64,000 nt of DNA, from assembly GCA_001599915.1 (NCBI GenBank), contig BCIG01000021.1:124001-188000 (forward strand), read 5' to 3'. The stretch is from Symbiotaphrina buchneri. Lineage: Eukaryota > Ascomycota > Symbiotaphrinales > Symbiotaphrinaceae. The position numbers and the translations under genes are program-made. Below the pieces are notes generated by a model. It made no database searches. It had not been told where the DNA came from and saw nothing but the letters and a program-made list of their open reading frames with translations. Each line of letters starts with the position of its first letter. Positions within the stretch are counted from its first letter, which is position 1. Shown here piece by piece: positions 24,221 through 35,781 of the stretch.

Positions 24221-27200
24221 TCAATTCTCCCAGCTGAGCCCTAGATATCTCTTCTCCAATGCGCTGCGCAACTGTCCGCCATCGTCTATGAAGCCGGCTA
24301 CGTTCAGAGCCTTTTCCGCCCATTTTCTACAACCAGTATCGTCAGAACTGCAGTAGAAGTCGACAGCACGATTGAAGGTTGTTGTAGCTAGCCACTCTAA
24401 CTCATCTCTTGGATAGAGCTGACCGCTCTAGACGGGCAACTACATCAGCAAACACATAGCAGAATGAAGGGGCAAACCGTTCACCTTGGTGAGTGGTAAT
24501 AACAAACATGTCTGATCTAGCAATTGCTCTGCTATTAGTGTCTCGGACTGAAGTGCGAGCTGGAAGAGGCATCGGATCCATCGGGAGAGTTTCGTAATAT
24601 CCTGCCCTTGCAATTGCCAAGATGCGTTTACAATAATCTAGATTGAGGTCAGAAATGTTATGCGGTGCGCCACACGTGGTTTCACCTGTAGGGTGCGAAC
24701 GATTACTGCAAGCAGAGACCATGATCAGATATATTCTCTCCTAATCTTTGGGACCCTCGACTTACTGGCTGTAGGTGCCGCAGAACAAAGCGTAATGTCT
24801 GCCATGAGTTCCAGGGGTTTCAATCTGGCACAGGTGATACAATCCTAGGAAAATGCTTGAGTGCTGCTTATTCCGGGGCATGTATGCCGCGTACCTCAAT
24901 AATTGGGCCAAGATCATCCCAAGCTTTCAGACGCACTGCTGCCTCAAAATCGAGTGTTAACAGAGCAGTATACTTCTCGAGCAGGCCGTCTTTGGCTTCG
25001 AGGTCCTTGTTGTCCAGGTAAGGCCGCATGTTGTTCTTGAACTCTTTTGCATGGATACGTAGTCTTCGATAATAATCAAGCTGCTCAGGTCAGAATGATG
25101 GGAATAGCATAATCGTTAGACCGCACCTGAGCTTCAATCATATCTTCTGCCCTTGCAGCGACCGCCAGTAACGATACACAGAGGAATGTAGAATATAGAA
25201 GTCTGCGAGACATCTCTTCGCGAATAGCCTCAGTACCATGTGGGTACAGATTGATGAACTATGATGCATCAGCTACAATGCAGAATGTGCATAACCCTCG
25301 GGCCCGCACCTGTATGCACGCTTCAAGCAATCGCAACGTCTGTTGAGGCTCCCATTGCGCGCAATACTTGAGCGCAATATTATAACTATTCTTGGAGAAC
25401 CAGTCTAACTCTTCCCTGCCGAATTCTTCGTTCATGTCTTGATGTCTTTCTTTCCTTGACAACCTTGCTTGCGAGGAAGCTACCAACATATTAGACTGAA
25501 CTGGTGTGCACGGTTCACGGGAAGATTACCTCCTTCAAACAGCCTAGAAAGGCAGTCAACAGCTTGAGGGTCATGAGCCGTGTGGCACTCCAGCTGGGAA
25601 AGCCAAAGCCGGGCGGCGCATCTGTGCTTGGTTAATCGTCATTTGATCTGGGACTCAATGAGTATACAGACCTGAGCAGCGCCGGCAAGTGGACGCAGCT
25701 GGGAACGGTGCAGCCAAATTTATCTAGGACCTTCTGCAGGGCAACTGCAGCTTGCCGCTTATCACCGCTCTGCTGTGCCTCAAGAACGCAAGCGTACAGG
25801 AGGGAGCTGTCGCCAGTGGTCATATTGCACACTGCATCAAGACAGTCCTTGGCTTTGATACAATCAGTGAAACCATAGAGTGTTCAATGATCGACCTTAC
25901 CAAGTACCAAATCTCCGCTTCGAACCGCTACTTTGAACATCAAGAAACCTGTGACCGGCGAGGTTTTTGCTTCATCTGGCATGGCATCGAAGACCTGACG
26001 AGCCGCAATAAGATCTTGCTTGCCAATGGCGCATAGTATCATTTTTCTACTGGCCGTCAAGGTTTCGTAAATTGAAGGCCCCATTCTACATACCTCATCA
26101 TTTTCGCCAGGTTTATCTTTCCAGATTGCTTGAAGAGGTCGTGTACGGCCAATCGACACCAAGATTCAGCCGCATCGTACTGTGCATGATCATACAGTCC
26201 ATCGACAACTTTGAAGAGCAGCTACCAAGCTAACGTTAATCCAAGGCAGCTTAAAGCCCGGTAGGATATTCACCACTTGAGCCGCGTGGATGGCGGGGGT
26301 ACTCAGAGCGGCGGAGAGCTCTGATGATACTGTGTCAAGAAACGCTTTGGCAGATTGAAGAGTCTCCGCCTTTCCAGCTACAGTAGTGCTGATCCACAAA
26401 CGTGTGATGATAACTTTCTCGAGCAAAGGGCCATTTTGGGTGGCGAATAGCCGCGTGGTCAGAAACTGATCGAGAGCACGACATGCAATCTCTGGGCTGA
26501 TGACATTAGACCCTTTCTATCCCGTACCATTGGAGACCTGCCTGTATGGCCTAAGCTTATGGATATGATGCATGACACTGTGGAACACGTCAACTGTCTG
26601 CATGTCATGCACTTTCATCCGCATTGACGCACAGTTTAAAGTTTGCCTCAGTTAGAATGATGGTACGCAGGATCTTCTCAACCACTGACACGTTAGAAGT
26701 GCAGCGCCATTCGACCAAGTAGAGAATACCCATAAAGTAACGCTGTACATCCACCTCATCGTTGGAAGATAACAGCTCTAATCTCAGAAGGAGCACCACC
26801 AGCTTTTCTCCAAAGTCCTGAAAGAGTCAACGCCTAACGAGCTCAGAAGGGGTAAACCATTTCACATTCTCGAGTAGATTGACCAATTCAGACGCCTTTT
26901 TCTTAGCATCTTTAGTGTTTGTGCCTAATAAGGCTCTCACTGCCCCAGACACAGTCAATAATCACTCGCGCAGGATACGTCGTACGCTGTTTACCGGAAT
27001 CATGCAGGATACTGAGTCTCAGCTCCCCAGCATCGTTACTGAATAGTTCCGTGTCATGCGTGCAGAGGATATCATGGGATCTCTCGAACCACTTGATAGC
27101 TGGACCATAACGCTTTTGGTTCAAATTTTCTCTGCCGATCTCATATAATAGGTCTGCTAGGTCCTCCGCATTCCCAGGACCCAGATGGCCACCTGTGGAA

Positions 27201-28099
27201 ATGGCTTTGTTGTACCAGAGCTCGCTCAAATCCATACGACCTTGCCGCCATGTCTAGGCGCTATCATGAGCAGCAGTTGTCATTGTAAAGAAGGTGAGCG
27301 TACAAGTGCAGTCCTGGTAATGAAGTAATCCGCTGAAAGCTGCTCTCGAATGCTTGAACCGTCTGAAAACTCTTCGGCTCCCTTGGAAAGCTTCTGCTCA
27401 TACTGCTCTTATTAGTCACAGTTTGAGTATCTTCCGTAGGTAGATGAGGATACTTCGGCAGCCTTCTCGAGGATCTTCAGACAGAGGTCTAGGTCTTGGT
27501 GTTCTGCTCATATTGTGAGCCAGCAGATCTGGAAAAGCAACGGCCTAGACGAACCAAGGCAATGTTTGGCGGCCTTCAGAGCCACCTTCAACACACGCAA
27601 GGAGTCTGGAATGTGAGAAAAAAACTAAAGCGGGTTTTGCTTGGGAAAGACAGCTTACTTTGCGACGGTGTGCGATGGCCTTGGTGGGCAAGATCTAGTA
27701 AGAAAAAAGAAAAAGCGCGTACTGGAGGAGAGCAAGGCTCAGTACAACGGTCATGCAGGAGGGCAAAGTCCGAGTAACCTAGGATGACCAGGGTCGGGCT
27801 TCCCTCGTCACGCCTCAGACGTGCAGCCTGGTTCCAAAGCGCTGTGCCGGCCGCATCAAGTTGCTCCGACTTCTCCTCGACACCTAGTCCAGCCTTCCTG
27901 CTCAGGTCAGGAAACTTTTTGATCTGGTCGCTTAGCTCATCCTCGACCCGATGGTCCTCGCTGATTGTTGTCTCGAGTCGTGTCTGCAGGCTTGTGGCGA
28001 AGGCTGAACTCGAATGTTTTAGCAGCAATGGCTGCGGCAAGACATGGACTTACCGAGTAACGTCTTGACATTTCGATCCCCATCGGGCCGTGTCGACAT
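24221..28099 (-). CDS. SPO22: Spo22/Zip4-like meiotic protein (TPR-like)
   Basis: A multi-exon gene on the minus strand with roughly ten short introns. The first exon is 28099-28054 and the second begins at 28003; the joined start reads MSTRPDGDRNVKTLLAFATS, then LQTRLETT. The N-terminal Spo22 block is clear at 27235-26912: LSELWYNKAISTGGHLG, LADLLYEIGRENLNQKRYGP and AIKWFERSHDIL. Helical, TPR-like repeats follow in frames near 26426-26190, 26162-25884, 25832-25632 and 24722-24402. The C-terminus is FNRAVDFYCSSDDTGCRKWA, KALNVAGFIDDGG and KRYLGLSWEN, with the stop at 24223-24221. Spo22/Zip4 (TEX11 in mammals) belongs to the ZMM group that stabilises crossover intermediates and promotes synapsis. 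Several internal splice sites, especially around 27400-27800, are not resolved by eye, so the span is firmer than the exact exon list. Confidence 0.85.
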
Positions 28100-28484
28100 G
28101 ATCGGCGGCATTGCCCCAAAACCGTGGCGAGCAGACGAGGATGACGGACGAAAGAGAGAGATGGGAACAGGAGGCAAGAGGGAGCGAAGGGTGCGGATGG
28201 TGTGCATGTGGTGTAGTGCGCTTAAATTGCTCCAAGGCACATGTTGATACATCTCCTCACCGCCTCATCTGGAATAGGGGAGATATTTACATCCATGCAG
28301 GCCAGATATACCTGCACGCTCAAGTGGACAATCGCCGGCCCTAAAAGTATACAACACCGGACAACGTAACGCCATTCCAAAAGCCCTTTTTTTGTGTTGA
28401 TGAATCTGCCCATCTTGCCCCTGGTCCAGACTCGGACGCCATCCCTCCTGTCGTCTCCACTGGCTGAGTCGAGCAGCCCGACCA
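28100..28484. promoter_or_regulatory. SPO22 promoter / acuK 3' region
   Basis: About 385 bases between the SPO22 start and the predicted far end of acuK. Small frames on both strands are not supported by any similarity I recognise. Confidence 0.4.
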
Positions 28485-30521
28485 CTACCGCTTCGAAGGA
28501 TTTGTAGGCAGGAAATTGCCAACGATAAGAGAAGGGCTGACATTTCCGTCAGCGTCCATTGAGAACAGATTGTCGGGTCTCTAACCGACACTTACATGTT
28601 ATGGGTATCTCGCCTGATAGTGAAGGAGAAGCAACAATGTATCTCGCCCTCGGTGGAACCCTAGTCGGGGCTCTTTAGAGAGCAGCTGGTCAACATAGCT
28701 TTCTGAGTGTTGTCAAAAGCTATGGCACCAAACTTTTCCCAGTATGAGACGAGCTGATCCTCGACAATAATCTCATGGATAGCCAATTTACCCTGCTCGG
28801 CTTTCCGGTCAGTTCGTTAAGGATATTCCACAATCGGGGTGCACTGACGTCTCGAAGTTTCTCGATCGGTACATGTATCAGTTCTGCCATCTCCTTATTC
28901 CCTCTGAAGATTTCTCCGGTCCTCCTCCAACAACAGGCAGGTATGGCCATACTGGCAAATACACGATCATACTCCATGAGACTCCTTTCGAACCACATCT
29001 CTACGAGGACCAACTCGATGTCTGTCAATGTCTGCATGCGTTCCCGAAATTTGGGCCGAAACCGGTCCAGCTGCCGCAGAATTTTTTGGCGCGAGATGGG
29101 CTGCATGTGCTTTTCCATGTACTGCTGCAATCTGGCGTACCCCTTCACATAGTTGAACGGTTTGAGCATTCCGGCATCGTATTTTGCCTTCAACAACTGA
29201 TTCATCTTTTCTTCGGGTGCATCTGTGCCCTGAGGGTCCGCCGCCGTCATGTAGTAGATCTCCTGAGCCTTGTTGGCGGGCTTAGCACTGGCTGGTCGCG
29301 GGATGGCATTTCCTTGGTTGACTTGGGAAGTCGTCAGCAGCTGGGTTGGATGACCTGTTGAGAACTGATTCAGATTTGGAGGAGCCATGGCATTCAGGAG
29401 CGGGTCGGAGTAGAGCCCGGTCTGAAGGTCTTCAACCGGGTACGGTGCGCCGTCGTCTACCAGTGACTTATCGAGAAAGTCGTTCAAGAGCTGATACTCA
29501 TTCGTTACCTCTGGGGGAGCGTTGAACATGTAGGACGGGTGGAAAGTATGCATATCCTGGAATTGACTTTGAACGCCTAGGCCCCAATCATTATATCCAA
29601 GGACTTTGCTCAGGGGTCAGCCGCACTGGTCGTATGCAGGGTTGAGACCTTCTTGATGGCACCTACATGGTTCAAATCCGGAAACGGGAGTGGGCTGGGA
29701 GATCTGCGGTGGACCGTCTGCGCCGTCATTGGCGATGGTAGATGAACTCAGGCTCACACTGCCGTTGTGCAGCGACGACTGATTCGGCTGCGGATCTGTC
29801 TCATTGAGCAGGCCACCCCCCGGCGTGATCTCCTGCTTCGGCGAGGTCTCCTCGTCCACCGGCTCCGCTTCCGGTTCACTTTTCGATCGCTTGGATGGTT
29901 CTCGAGGTTCATCGTGACAGAGGTGGCCAATGTTTCGTTTTATACAACGGGCGCAAGGACGATCCTGCAGAGAATTGGGACCAGCGCCGGTCAGCAACAC
30001 GAGCTGCACATGCACCGCCGGACGGGCCAGGACAACAGAAATGAAATGATGGGTGTAAGGTCATACCAAATCACAGGTCATGTGCTTGTCCACCCAAAAG
30101 AAAGGACAATGTTAGCAAAATCTCCTGAACTGAACGAACGGCGCTACCACAACGCCTTGCAGCGGTTGGTTGCCGGGGATTGCGCCGCGAAAGATCTGTG
30201 GGAGGCTGCGGCTCACCGATCGACGACAATATATGCAAGCTGCCAGGGCATACATGCATCAGCGGGCGTCCGCTTAATTTCAACTCCGGCACAGGGTAAC
30301 GGGAGCCGGGGGATGGCGGGAGCGCGCCACTTACCATGGTTCACCTTGCGCTTTTTCTTTGGACTGCGGCTTGACGTCCTGCGAGCGGGTGCACCGGAGG
30401 GCGACTGCGTCCTGCCTGGGCGCTGATTGTCGGGCGCTTTGTTCGAGTCCATGGTCAGGGCATCGCTCTGGTGCAACTCATGCAGTCCATTGGTGCGGGA
30501 GGCTTGTGTAGCCTCGCTCAT
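28485..30521 (-). CDS. acuK: AcuK/ERT1-type Zn(II)2Cys6 activator of gluconeogenesis, with an in-frame TAG near its C-terminus
   Basis: Exons on the minus strand: 30521-30335, 30239-30217, 30084-30067, 29964-29667, 29603-28849, 28792-28596 and 28536-28485. All phases match over 1530 nt. Two very short exons complete the zinc cluster: after KKKRKVNH comes ACIYCRRSHMTCDLDRPCAR, then CIKRNIGHLC, a CX2CX6CX5CX2CX6C pattern. Downstream are the AcuK blocks QDMHTFHPSYMFNAPPEVTN and a PAS-like domain (GEIFRGNKEMAELIHVPIEK). The intron at 28848-28793 is supported because it yields LRDGKLAIHEIIVEDQLVSY. The known AcuK/AcuM pair switches on PEP carboxykinase and fructose-bisphosphatase genes. The oddity is a TAG at 28663-28661 (codon 471), followed in frame by the conserved EIHCCFSFTIRRD and PSLIVGNFLP. 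As read, the protein stops about 39 residues early. Confidence 0.9.
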
Positions 30522-31680
30522 TGACGAGTACAGGGAACTGGGAATGGGGATCTCCGCCAGCCGTGTCGACAAGCAAGGTGAAAACGGTCCTGGGCGTTAG
30601 GCCACTTTCACTTTTGGCCCGGTCCGTCAAGCGGCTGTGCGCGTCTCGGGTCATGTATGGTCTACGTGGTCCTGCAGCGGAGTCGATGAGATTCAGATTC
30701 CAACGGCGCCGACAAGGCCAGCGTGTACATACATACAGACATACATGGAAGAGGTGTCATCTGAGAGGGAAGCAAGGTGCGCTGGAAGGGCTCGACATGC
30801 AGCGACAACAACGAGCGCGCGTCTTTCAAGTGTTGATGCGATGATTGACCTGTGGGTGGACGGATGGATGGCGCGATGATGGTGGATGATGATTATCAGG
30901 TACCTTACCTTACTCCTACCGGAGCGACTGGAGTGGAGTGGGGTTTACCGTACCATACCCGAGAGTTACCTTGCCCTTTGCCTTAGGTACAGGCCTTAGG
31001 CCAAACTCAAGCGGTAAACTAGAAGGTAGGCAGGTACCCAGTACGGAGTATTTCGTATCGGATGAGTCCCTCGATGAAAATGTGGGGAAGCGTTCAAGTC
31101 GATGATGATCGATACACTCGATACAATTCCATTGATGGAATCAAATACACAAGCAAGGTAAGGTACCTAAGGTAAGGTAGGTAGTTACCTTACATACCTT
31201 GACCGCCGTGATGATTCTCAGCATGACTTGGGAGAGTCAGAGTAGACGGAGGTAGGCGGTGTTCCTTTTCCTATCACACACGCATACCATCATACCGTCA
31301 TCAAATATCTCATCAGGCGACAATGCCCAATCTGGACTCTTGTCTTGCGCCTTCACCCGCTGTGCAACGTTCCAGGTTATGTCCGCTTCCGCTTGCGCTT
31401 CCCACTGCCGCTGCCGCCAACAGGCCGCGCCCGGGATTCGGTAACCAAGCCAAGAGACCAGCGTCCTGGTGGAACGTCGCACGCTGCCTGCCCAATAGCA
31501 ACAGTCATTGATACCGGCCTACACGTAGACTGGCATCAGGATCCTTCCTTTTCTCCACCTTGATTCACCCCCATGGCGTCTCGTCTTCAAGGCTCATTCT
31601 GAGTCCCGTTATCAAAACTGACTCGCGCCTACTCTCAGCTCTGACGACCCGCAACCGTCGCACTTTGGGCAGCAATAGCT
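30522..31680. other. Long spacer between acuK and the CENP-Q gene, with TACCTT hexamers
   Basis: About 1.16 kb. Hexamer clusters lie at about 30897-31040 and 31155-31205 (AAGGTAAGGTACCTAAGGTA and similar). Between 31237 and 31563 small frames overlap on both strands; none resembles a known protein and I do not call one. The left part should hold the acuK promoter and leader. Confidence 0.55.
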
Positions 31681-32890
31681 TCATGCTTTTGTAACATCCT
31701 CCTGTTGTCTCCCCTCTATTTGCCCGCGCAGAACGTGACCCAATAATGCCCGGGTTCTGATGATCGCATCGCCAACACCTTCGATTTGGGCGGTATTGCT
31801 GCGCATGCTCTCTACATGGCTCTGTAGCTGCTTGACCAACGTGTTCAAGCTAGGATCAAAGGCCTCCTGGTACGCTCTGCATCAGTGCCACAACATAAAA
31901 AAAGGCTCTGAGACCACGCACATCGAGATCCAAAGCGGGTGGACGCTTCGCCTCGCACAGTCGCAACGCATCGACGCGTTGACTTCCCTGGCCCTGGTCC
32001 GGGGGTGTCTGGAGGAGGTGATGGCGCTGGGAGATCAGTCAGAAGGGCAGATGGATCATTTCAGGGTTGATGCACCTTCTTTGCCTGTCGATGCCTCATT
32101 CCGCTCTCGGCACGCGCATTCTTGTCAAGTTCGGCCAATCGCTCATTGTCTTCCGCCAACCGCTGCTTCTGTTTCTCAATCTCCGCCCTCAGAAGGGAGA
32201 CAGAATGGAGGGCAGGATTCAGTTGGGCCTCCAGCGAGCGCTATTGGACGTCAACACTCAACAATGGCGCACAAAAGAGCATGACCCACGTTGCTATCAA
32301 GTAGTTTTTCGTAATCGAAATGCATGTCTCTCGTCCCCGGCGGAAACGGCATACGGGGCAGCCTCTGGTTCAATCTCCTCATAATCGACGCGACTGCAGT
32401 CTGTGCCTCTGTTCTCTTTCTCTCGTCTCGATGTCCCACTACAACGGGCCTCTCCGCCGATTTCAAGAGGTCAAAGGCGCGAGACTGTGCAGGGTCGGGG
32501 AGAACGTCCCATTGCGACGTGACGATGTCCCTGGGGATCCGCTTGACGCGGGGCTTCAGAAGTGGATAGCGATACTGCACATCACTGTCGTCTGGTCAGG
32601 TCAGAAATGCCCCTTTCCACGGCTTATGGAGACCTCCGCTCACCATGACCGATGGGATCACTGTCTGTCTCGGCGTGCTTCCTTTTCCTGGGCCGCGAGC
32701 TTTGCCTTGGAGCTGCTTCGGGTTCAGCGAGTCCATCACCGACGCCGCCATCCAGATGCTGCCGTGTTGAAGTCCTCTGTTCTCGTAGCGGCTGCTTGAC
32801 GCGGCGCGTGGGTCCTGGCTTCGAGGATGCTGGCCTGGTTTTCATCGCGTAGCACCAGACAAGGGGAGACCGGGAAGCGCTTTGAGACAC
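31681..32890 (-). CDS. Probable kinetochore CENP-Q / Fta7-like protein
   Basis: Minus strand, at least four exons. The first (from 32890, or from the second ATG at 32845, MKTRPASSKPGPTRRVKQPL) is basic and contains SRPRKRKHAETDSD. The second, about 32601-32275, carries the diagnostic block: YPLLKPRVKRI, AFDLLKSAERPVVVGHRDER, then RLPRMPFPPGTRDMHFDYEK. The third, from about 32227, is a coiled coil (LEAQLNPALHSVSLLRAEIE, KQRLAEDNERLAELDKNARA). The last holds PSLNTLVKQLQSHVESMRSN and ends at 31681. This matches fungal CENP-Q (Okp1/Fta7), a partner of CENP-U in the COMA part of the inner kinetochore. The boundaries of the penultimate exon are uncertain, and the family call rests on pattern memory, not a search. 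Confidence 0.75.
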
Positions 32891-33408
32891 TGATACCTGA
32901 ATATCTGAAGGGTAAGGTACGCTTAAGAGGGTGGTCAGTAGTCAGAAAGCGAATTGGTTTTGTTTTATCTTCGTAATTTCATCGTGTTGACAACATATTG
33001 GGCCCGGCGCGTCGACGCGGAGCAACCGCTATCGTAAGCGACACCGACATGCGGGGTACAACTTCCCCGGTACCGACCACGGCGAGCCCTGGTGCCGAAA
33101 CACTACAGTGCCAAGTATCACATATACTTCACATTCACCTGGATAACACAAAGGCGGTGGGACCAAGCACAAAGGGATTGAACACAAGCTCGACAAGCCA
33201 TGAAGCAATTAAGCAGTGGAGGATAGGGAAGGACGAGGGAAGTCCCTTCCAAACGTTAGGTTTCATGATGCTAGGCACGTTTTCATCTTGCCCTTCGGAT
33301 CATATTACTGTATTATTCGCGTTTGATGCTCATGTTCCCCCCGAAGGTACTTAGGACCATTATTTGGCTTCCGCCCGCCTTGGTAAGACGCGCAACTCCG
33401 AGACCATG
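32891..33408. other. Spacer between the CENP-Q and COX11 genes
   Basis: About 520 bases; CENP-Q promoter and COX11 3' region. A plus-strand frame at 32998-33354 shows no recognisable product and is not called. Confidence 0.45.
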
Positions 33409-34371
33409 CTATTGTAATCCACCAGGGATAGGCGTGAGGTGCCCATTCTTGTCGTACCGTGCTTCTTTGCATGTCGTCAGTGCGAGTAGGACGGAAGGGC
33501 CCTGTAGACTTACTGAAGAAGGTGTAGGATAATGTGACAGTATCGATGCCCTTCATCTGAGGGTCCTTGACAAAGTCCGGATCGATGAAGAAAAACACAG
33601 GCATATCCACCGTCTCTCCCGCATTGAGTCTTTGTTCCTCGAAGCAGAAACATTGGATTTTGCTAAAGTAAGGTGCGACTTGCCCCGGACTGACGCTGTA
33701 GGTGGCTACCCCAATGATGTCCTCTTCGCTTTTGTTCGTTGCCGTGTAGAAGGCTAGAGCTGTTTCCCCTGGCAATACACGCACTTCTCTTTGCTGGGGT
33801 GTGAACTTCCAGGGGAGGACGTCTGATACCGACCCATTGAAGGTAATGCGGAGACGTCGAGCAGACGTCACAGGCTTCAGACGTTCCGATGGATCATCGC
33901 TGGAAGAGGCATGTGCCGCAGATTTGATGGGCTGTCCGCCCCAGCCGGTCTGCTGGCAGATCTAGCATGTGTAAACACCAACACCAGTATAGTAGAAGAT
34001 CTATGCGGTGCCTCCTACCATTTTATACATGGGCACTGAGCCATATGACAGGGCCACAGTGCCCAATATGATACTTATAGTATAATATCTGCCATATGAA
34101 ACCAAGATCAGCATCCGCCTCGGCTTCGAAGGATGACTCCAGAAACATCATACAGTGTAGAGCGATTCTTTGTCGCGAACGGGGCACGAAGTTGTTCCAT
34201 AGTTGGTGAAACATTCTGCGCCGTTCTTGCTGTTGCCCTGAAGTAACGAATGTGCGGCGGAGAAGAGTTTGGTCTTCGGGACTGGAGCCTCGCCGTCCTG
34301 GCGCAAGATGAGCAGATCCACGAATGACGAAATGTCGACGCTCTGAAAAGGTAGGCAGATGATCGTTCCAT
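33409..34371 (-). CDS. COX11: Cytochrome c oxidase assembly protein Cox11 (CtaG family)
   Basis: Four exons on the minus strand: 34371-34154, 34088-34019, 33961-33514 and 33464-33409, with all phases matching, giving 263 residues. The N-terminus is an Arg/Ser-rich mitochondrial presequence (MERSSAYLFRASTFRHSWIC). A single membrane segment follows at about residue 73-92 (YYTISIILGTVALSYGSVPM), then CQQTGWGG. The soluble domain has the copper-binding motif IQCFCFEEQRLNAGE and VFFFIDPDF, and ends YTFFKARYDKNGHLTPIP. Cox11 sits in the inner membrane and delivers copper to the CuB site of Cox1. The 70-nt second exon encodes exactly the membrane segment. The gene is divergent from NRK1, sharing a 189-bp spacer. 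Confidence 0.96.
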
Positions 34372-34560
34372 GCTAGACCAGGATAATTATGGTCTCATCT
34401 CATATGTGCGATAGTAGGTTGGAGTGTTGTGGTACGGTAGTTCGCAAGGTAGTCCAGCCGTGCCTCCGGAAAGCGCCGTACAAGCACCTACCGATGCGCT
34501 CCCCTCTCAACGTCGGCGCAACCTGACCGTGGCACCTGCGCGCATATTCTCCACGGAGAC
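34372..34560. promoter_or_regulatory. Short bidirectional promoter between COX11 and NRK1
   Basis: Only 189 bases separate the two divergent start codons, so both genes must share regulatory DNA here. No specific binding site is recognised. Confidence 0.55.
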
Positions 34561-35392
34561 ATGGCTTCTGGAACGAGGAATGCCATCGTTATCGGCATCA
34601 GCGGCTGTACTTCAAGCGGCAAAACGACTCTAAGCCGTCTACTGCGCGATATCTTTCCTGATACCTTCGTGCTGCACGAAGATGACTTCTATCGGCCAGA
34701 GGAGCAGTAAGCTATAGATACAGCTCCCCTCAAGAGAACCGGACTTGACTTGGCACAGGCTCCCTTTCAAGAATGGCATGCGTGACTGGGATTGCGTGGA
34801 AGCAATCGATGTCGACTTTCTACAAGAGTCTATAAAATTCATCAAGACGACGGGCGCGTCGCCTCCGGGCCTTATCTCCAAAGAGGATCAGAATGAAGTT
34901 CATCACCACGGAGTCTCGGAGGCGACCTTGGCGCGATTGCGTTCGCAGGTGCAGGATTGGTTGACCGCTGGGCCTGGTAAGGCGTTCAAAAGCCTGGGTT
35001 GCAGAGTTTGCATTTTGGATGGTTTCTTGCTCTACTCAGAGGCAATGAGGCTCGTCCGGGAGGAATTGGACGTCAGGCTGTTCCTTCGCACTGCGTCTAA
35101 GGATGCTAAGGAAAGAAGAGAAAGAAGGAACGGGTACGTTACTCTGGAGGGCTTTTGGCAGGACCCACCAGGCTTCTTCGAAAAGGTCGTGTGGGACAAT
35201 TATGTCAGAGACCACAAGTTCTTGTTCAGAAACGGCGACGTTGAAGGCGACATTAACGAAGAAGTTACCCAGCGGCTGGGCATTCGGGCACAGCCTCGTT
35301 TGGGCATGGGGCCCGAAGAGCTGCTGACATGGGCTGTAGGAGTCTTGCAAGAGGAACTGAGCACTCTTGCGGAGAAGTTCAAGATTGTCTAG
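34561..35392 (+). CDS. NRK1: Nicotinamide riboside kinase
   Basis: Two exons, 34561-34706 and 34759-35392, joining in phase as EEQ-LPFKNGMRDWD, giving 259 residues. The P-loop is at about residue 12-24: GISGCTSSGKTTL. It is followed by the uridine-kinase-like substrate block LHEDDFYRPEEQ. Later come DWDCVEAIDVD, CRVCILDGFLLYS, and the lid-like RTASKDAKERRERRNGY. The family phosphorylates nicotinamide riboside (and nicotinic acid riboside) with ATP to make NMN, part of NAD salvage. The fungal enzyme is longer than human NRK1/2 because of the insert at about residues 90-125. The ATG at 34561 was chosen because the P-loop lies the usual short distance behind it. Confidence 0.93.
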
Positions 35393-35781
35393 GACGCCTT
35401 GACAGGCATGCGTCGTGACTTTGAGATGCCGATAGGACCACTCGCGACCAAGGGTCAGTCAAATTCTCGCCGTTGCTAGTTTCTAATTCTGAACCTCGAC
35501 TGGCGGCTCGAGCAAGGGGGGAAACAACACGAGCATCGAGCGTTCTCCGAATCTCTTGGCTTTCCGAAGGGGAAGTAGGGGAAGCACTGCCCAACTCTCT
35601 ACCCAGCCGTTGTAAGAACGATACTCATCAAGCAGTCCTGATTGATGCGGAAAGGCGTCCTGAACTACCGCACATTTGCCGGACGCGATCGTTGAACCAG
35701 TGCTCGCGGCAACTGGTGTGCTTGCCTGGCGACGGCCGTCGTTCAATGGGTGATATCTTGCATCTGAGCGACCCAAGGCTT
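35393..35781. other. Convergent spacer between NRK1 and LYS2
   Basis: About 390 bases between opposed stops. Small frames on both strands are unsupported. Probably 3' untranslated regions. Confidence 0.5.

Noticed and set aside
31237-31563. Possible small gene between acuK and the CENP-Q gene
   Set aside because: Frames of similar size overlap on both strands and none shows splice-linked extension or similarity to a known family.
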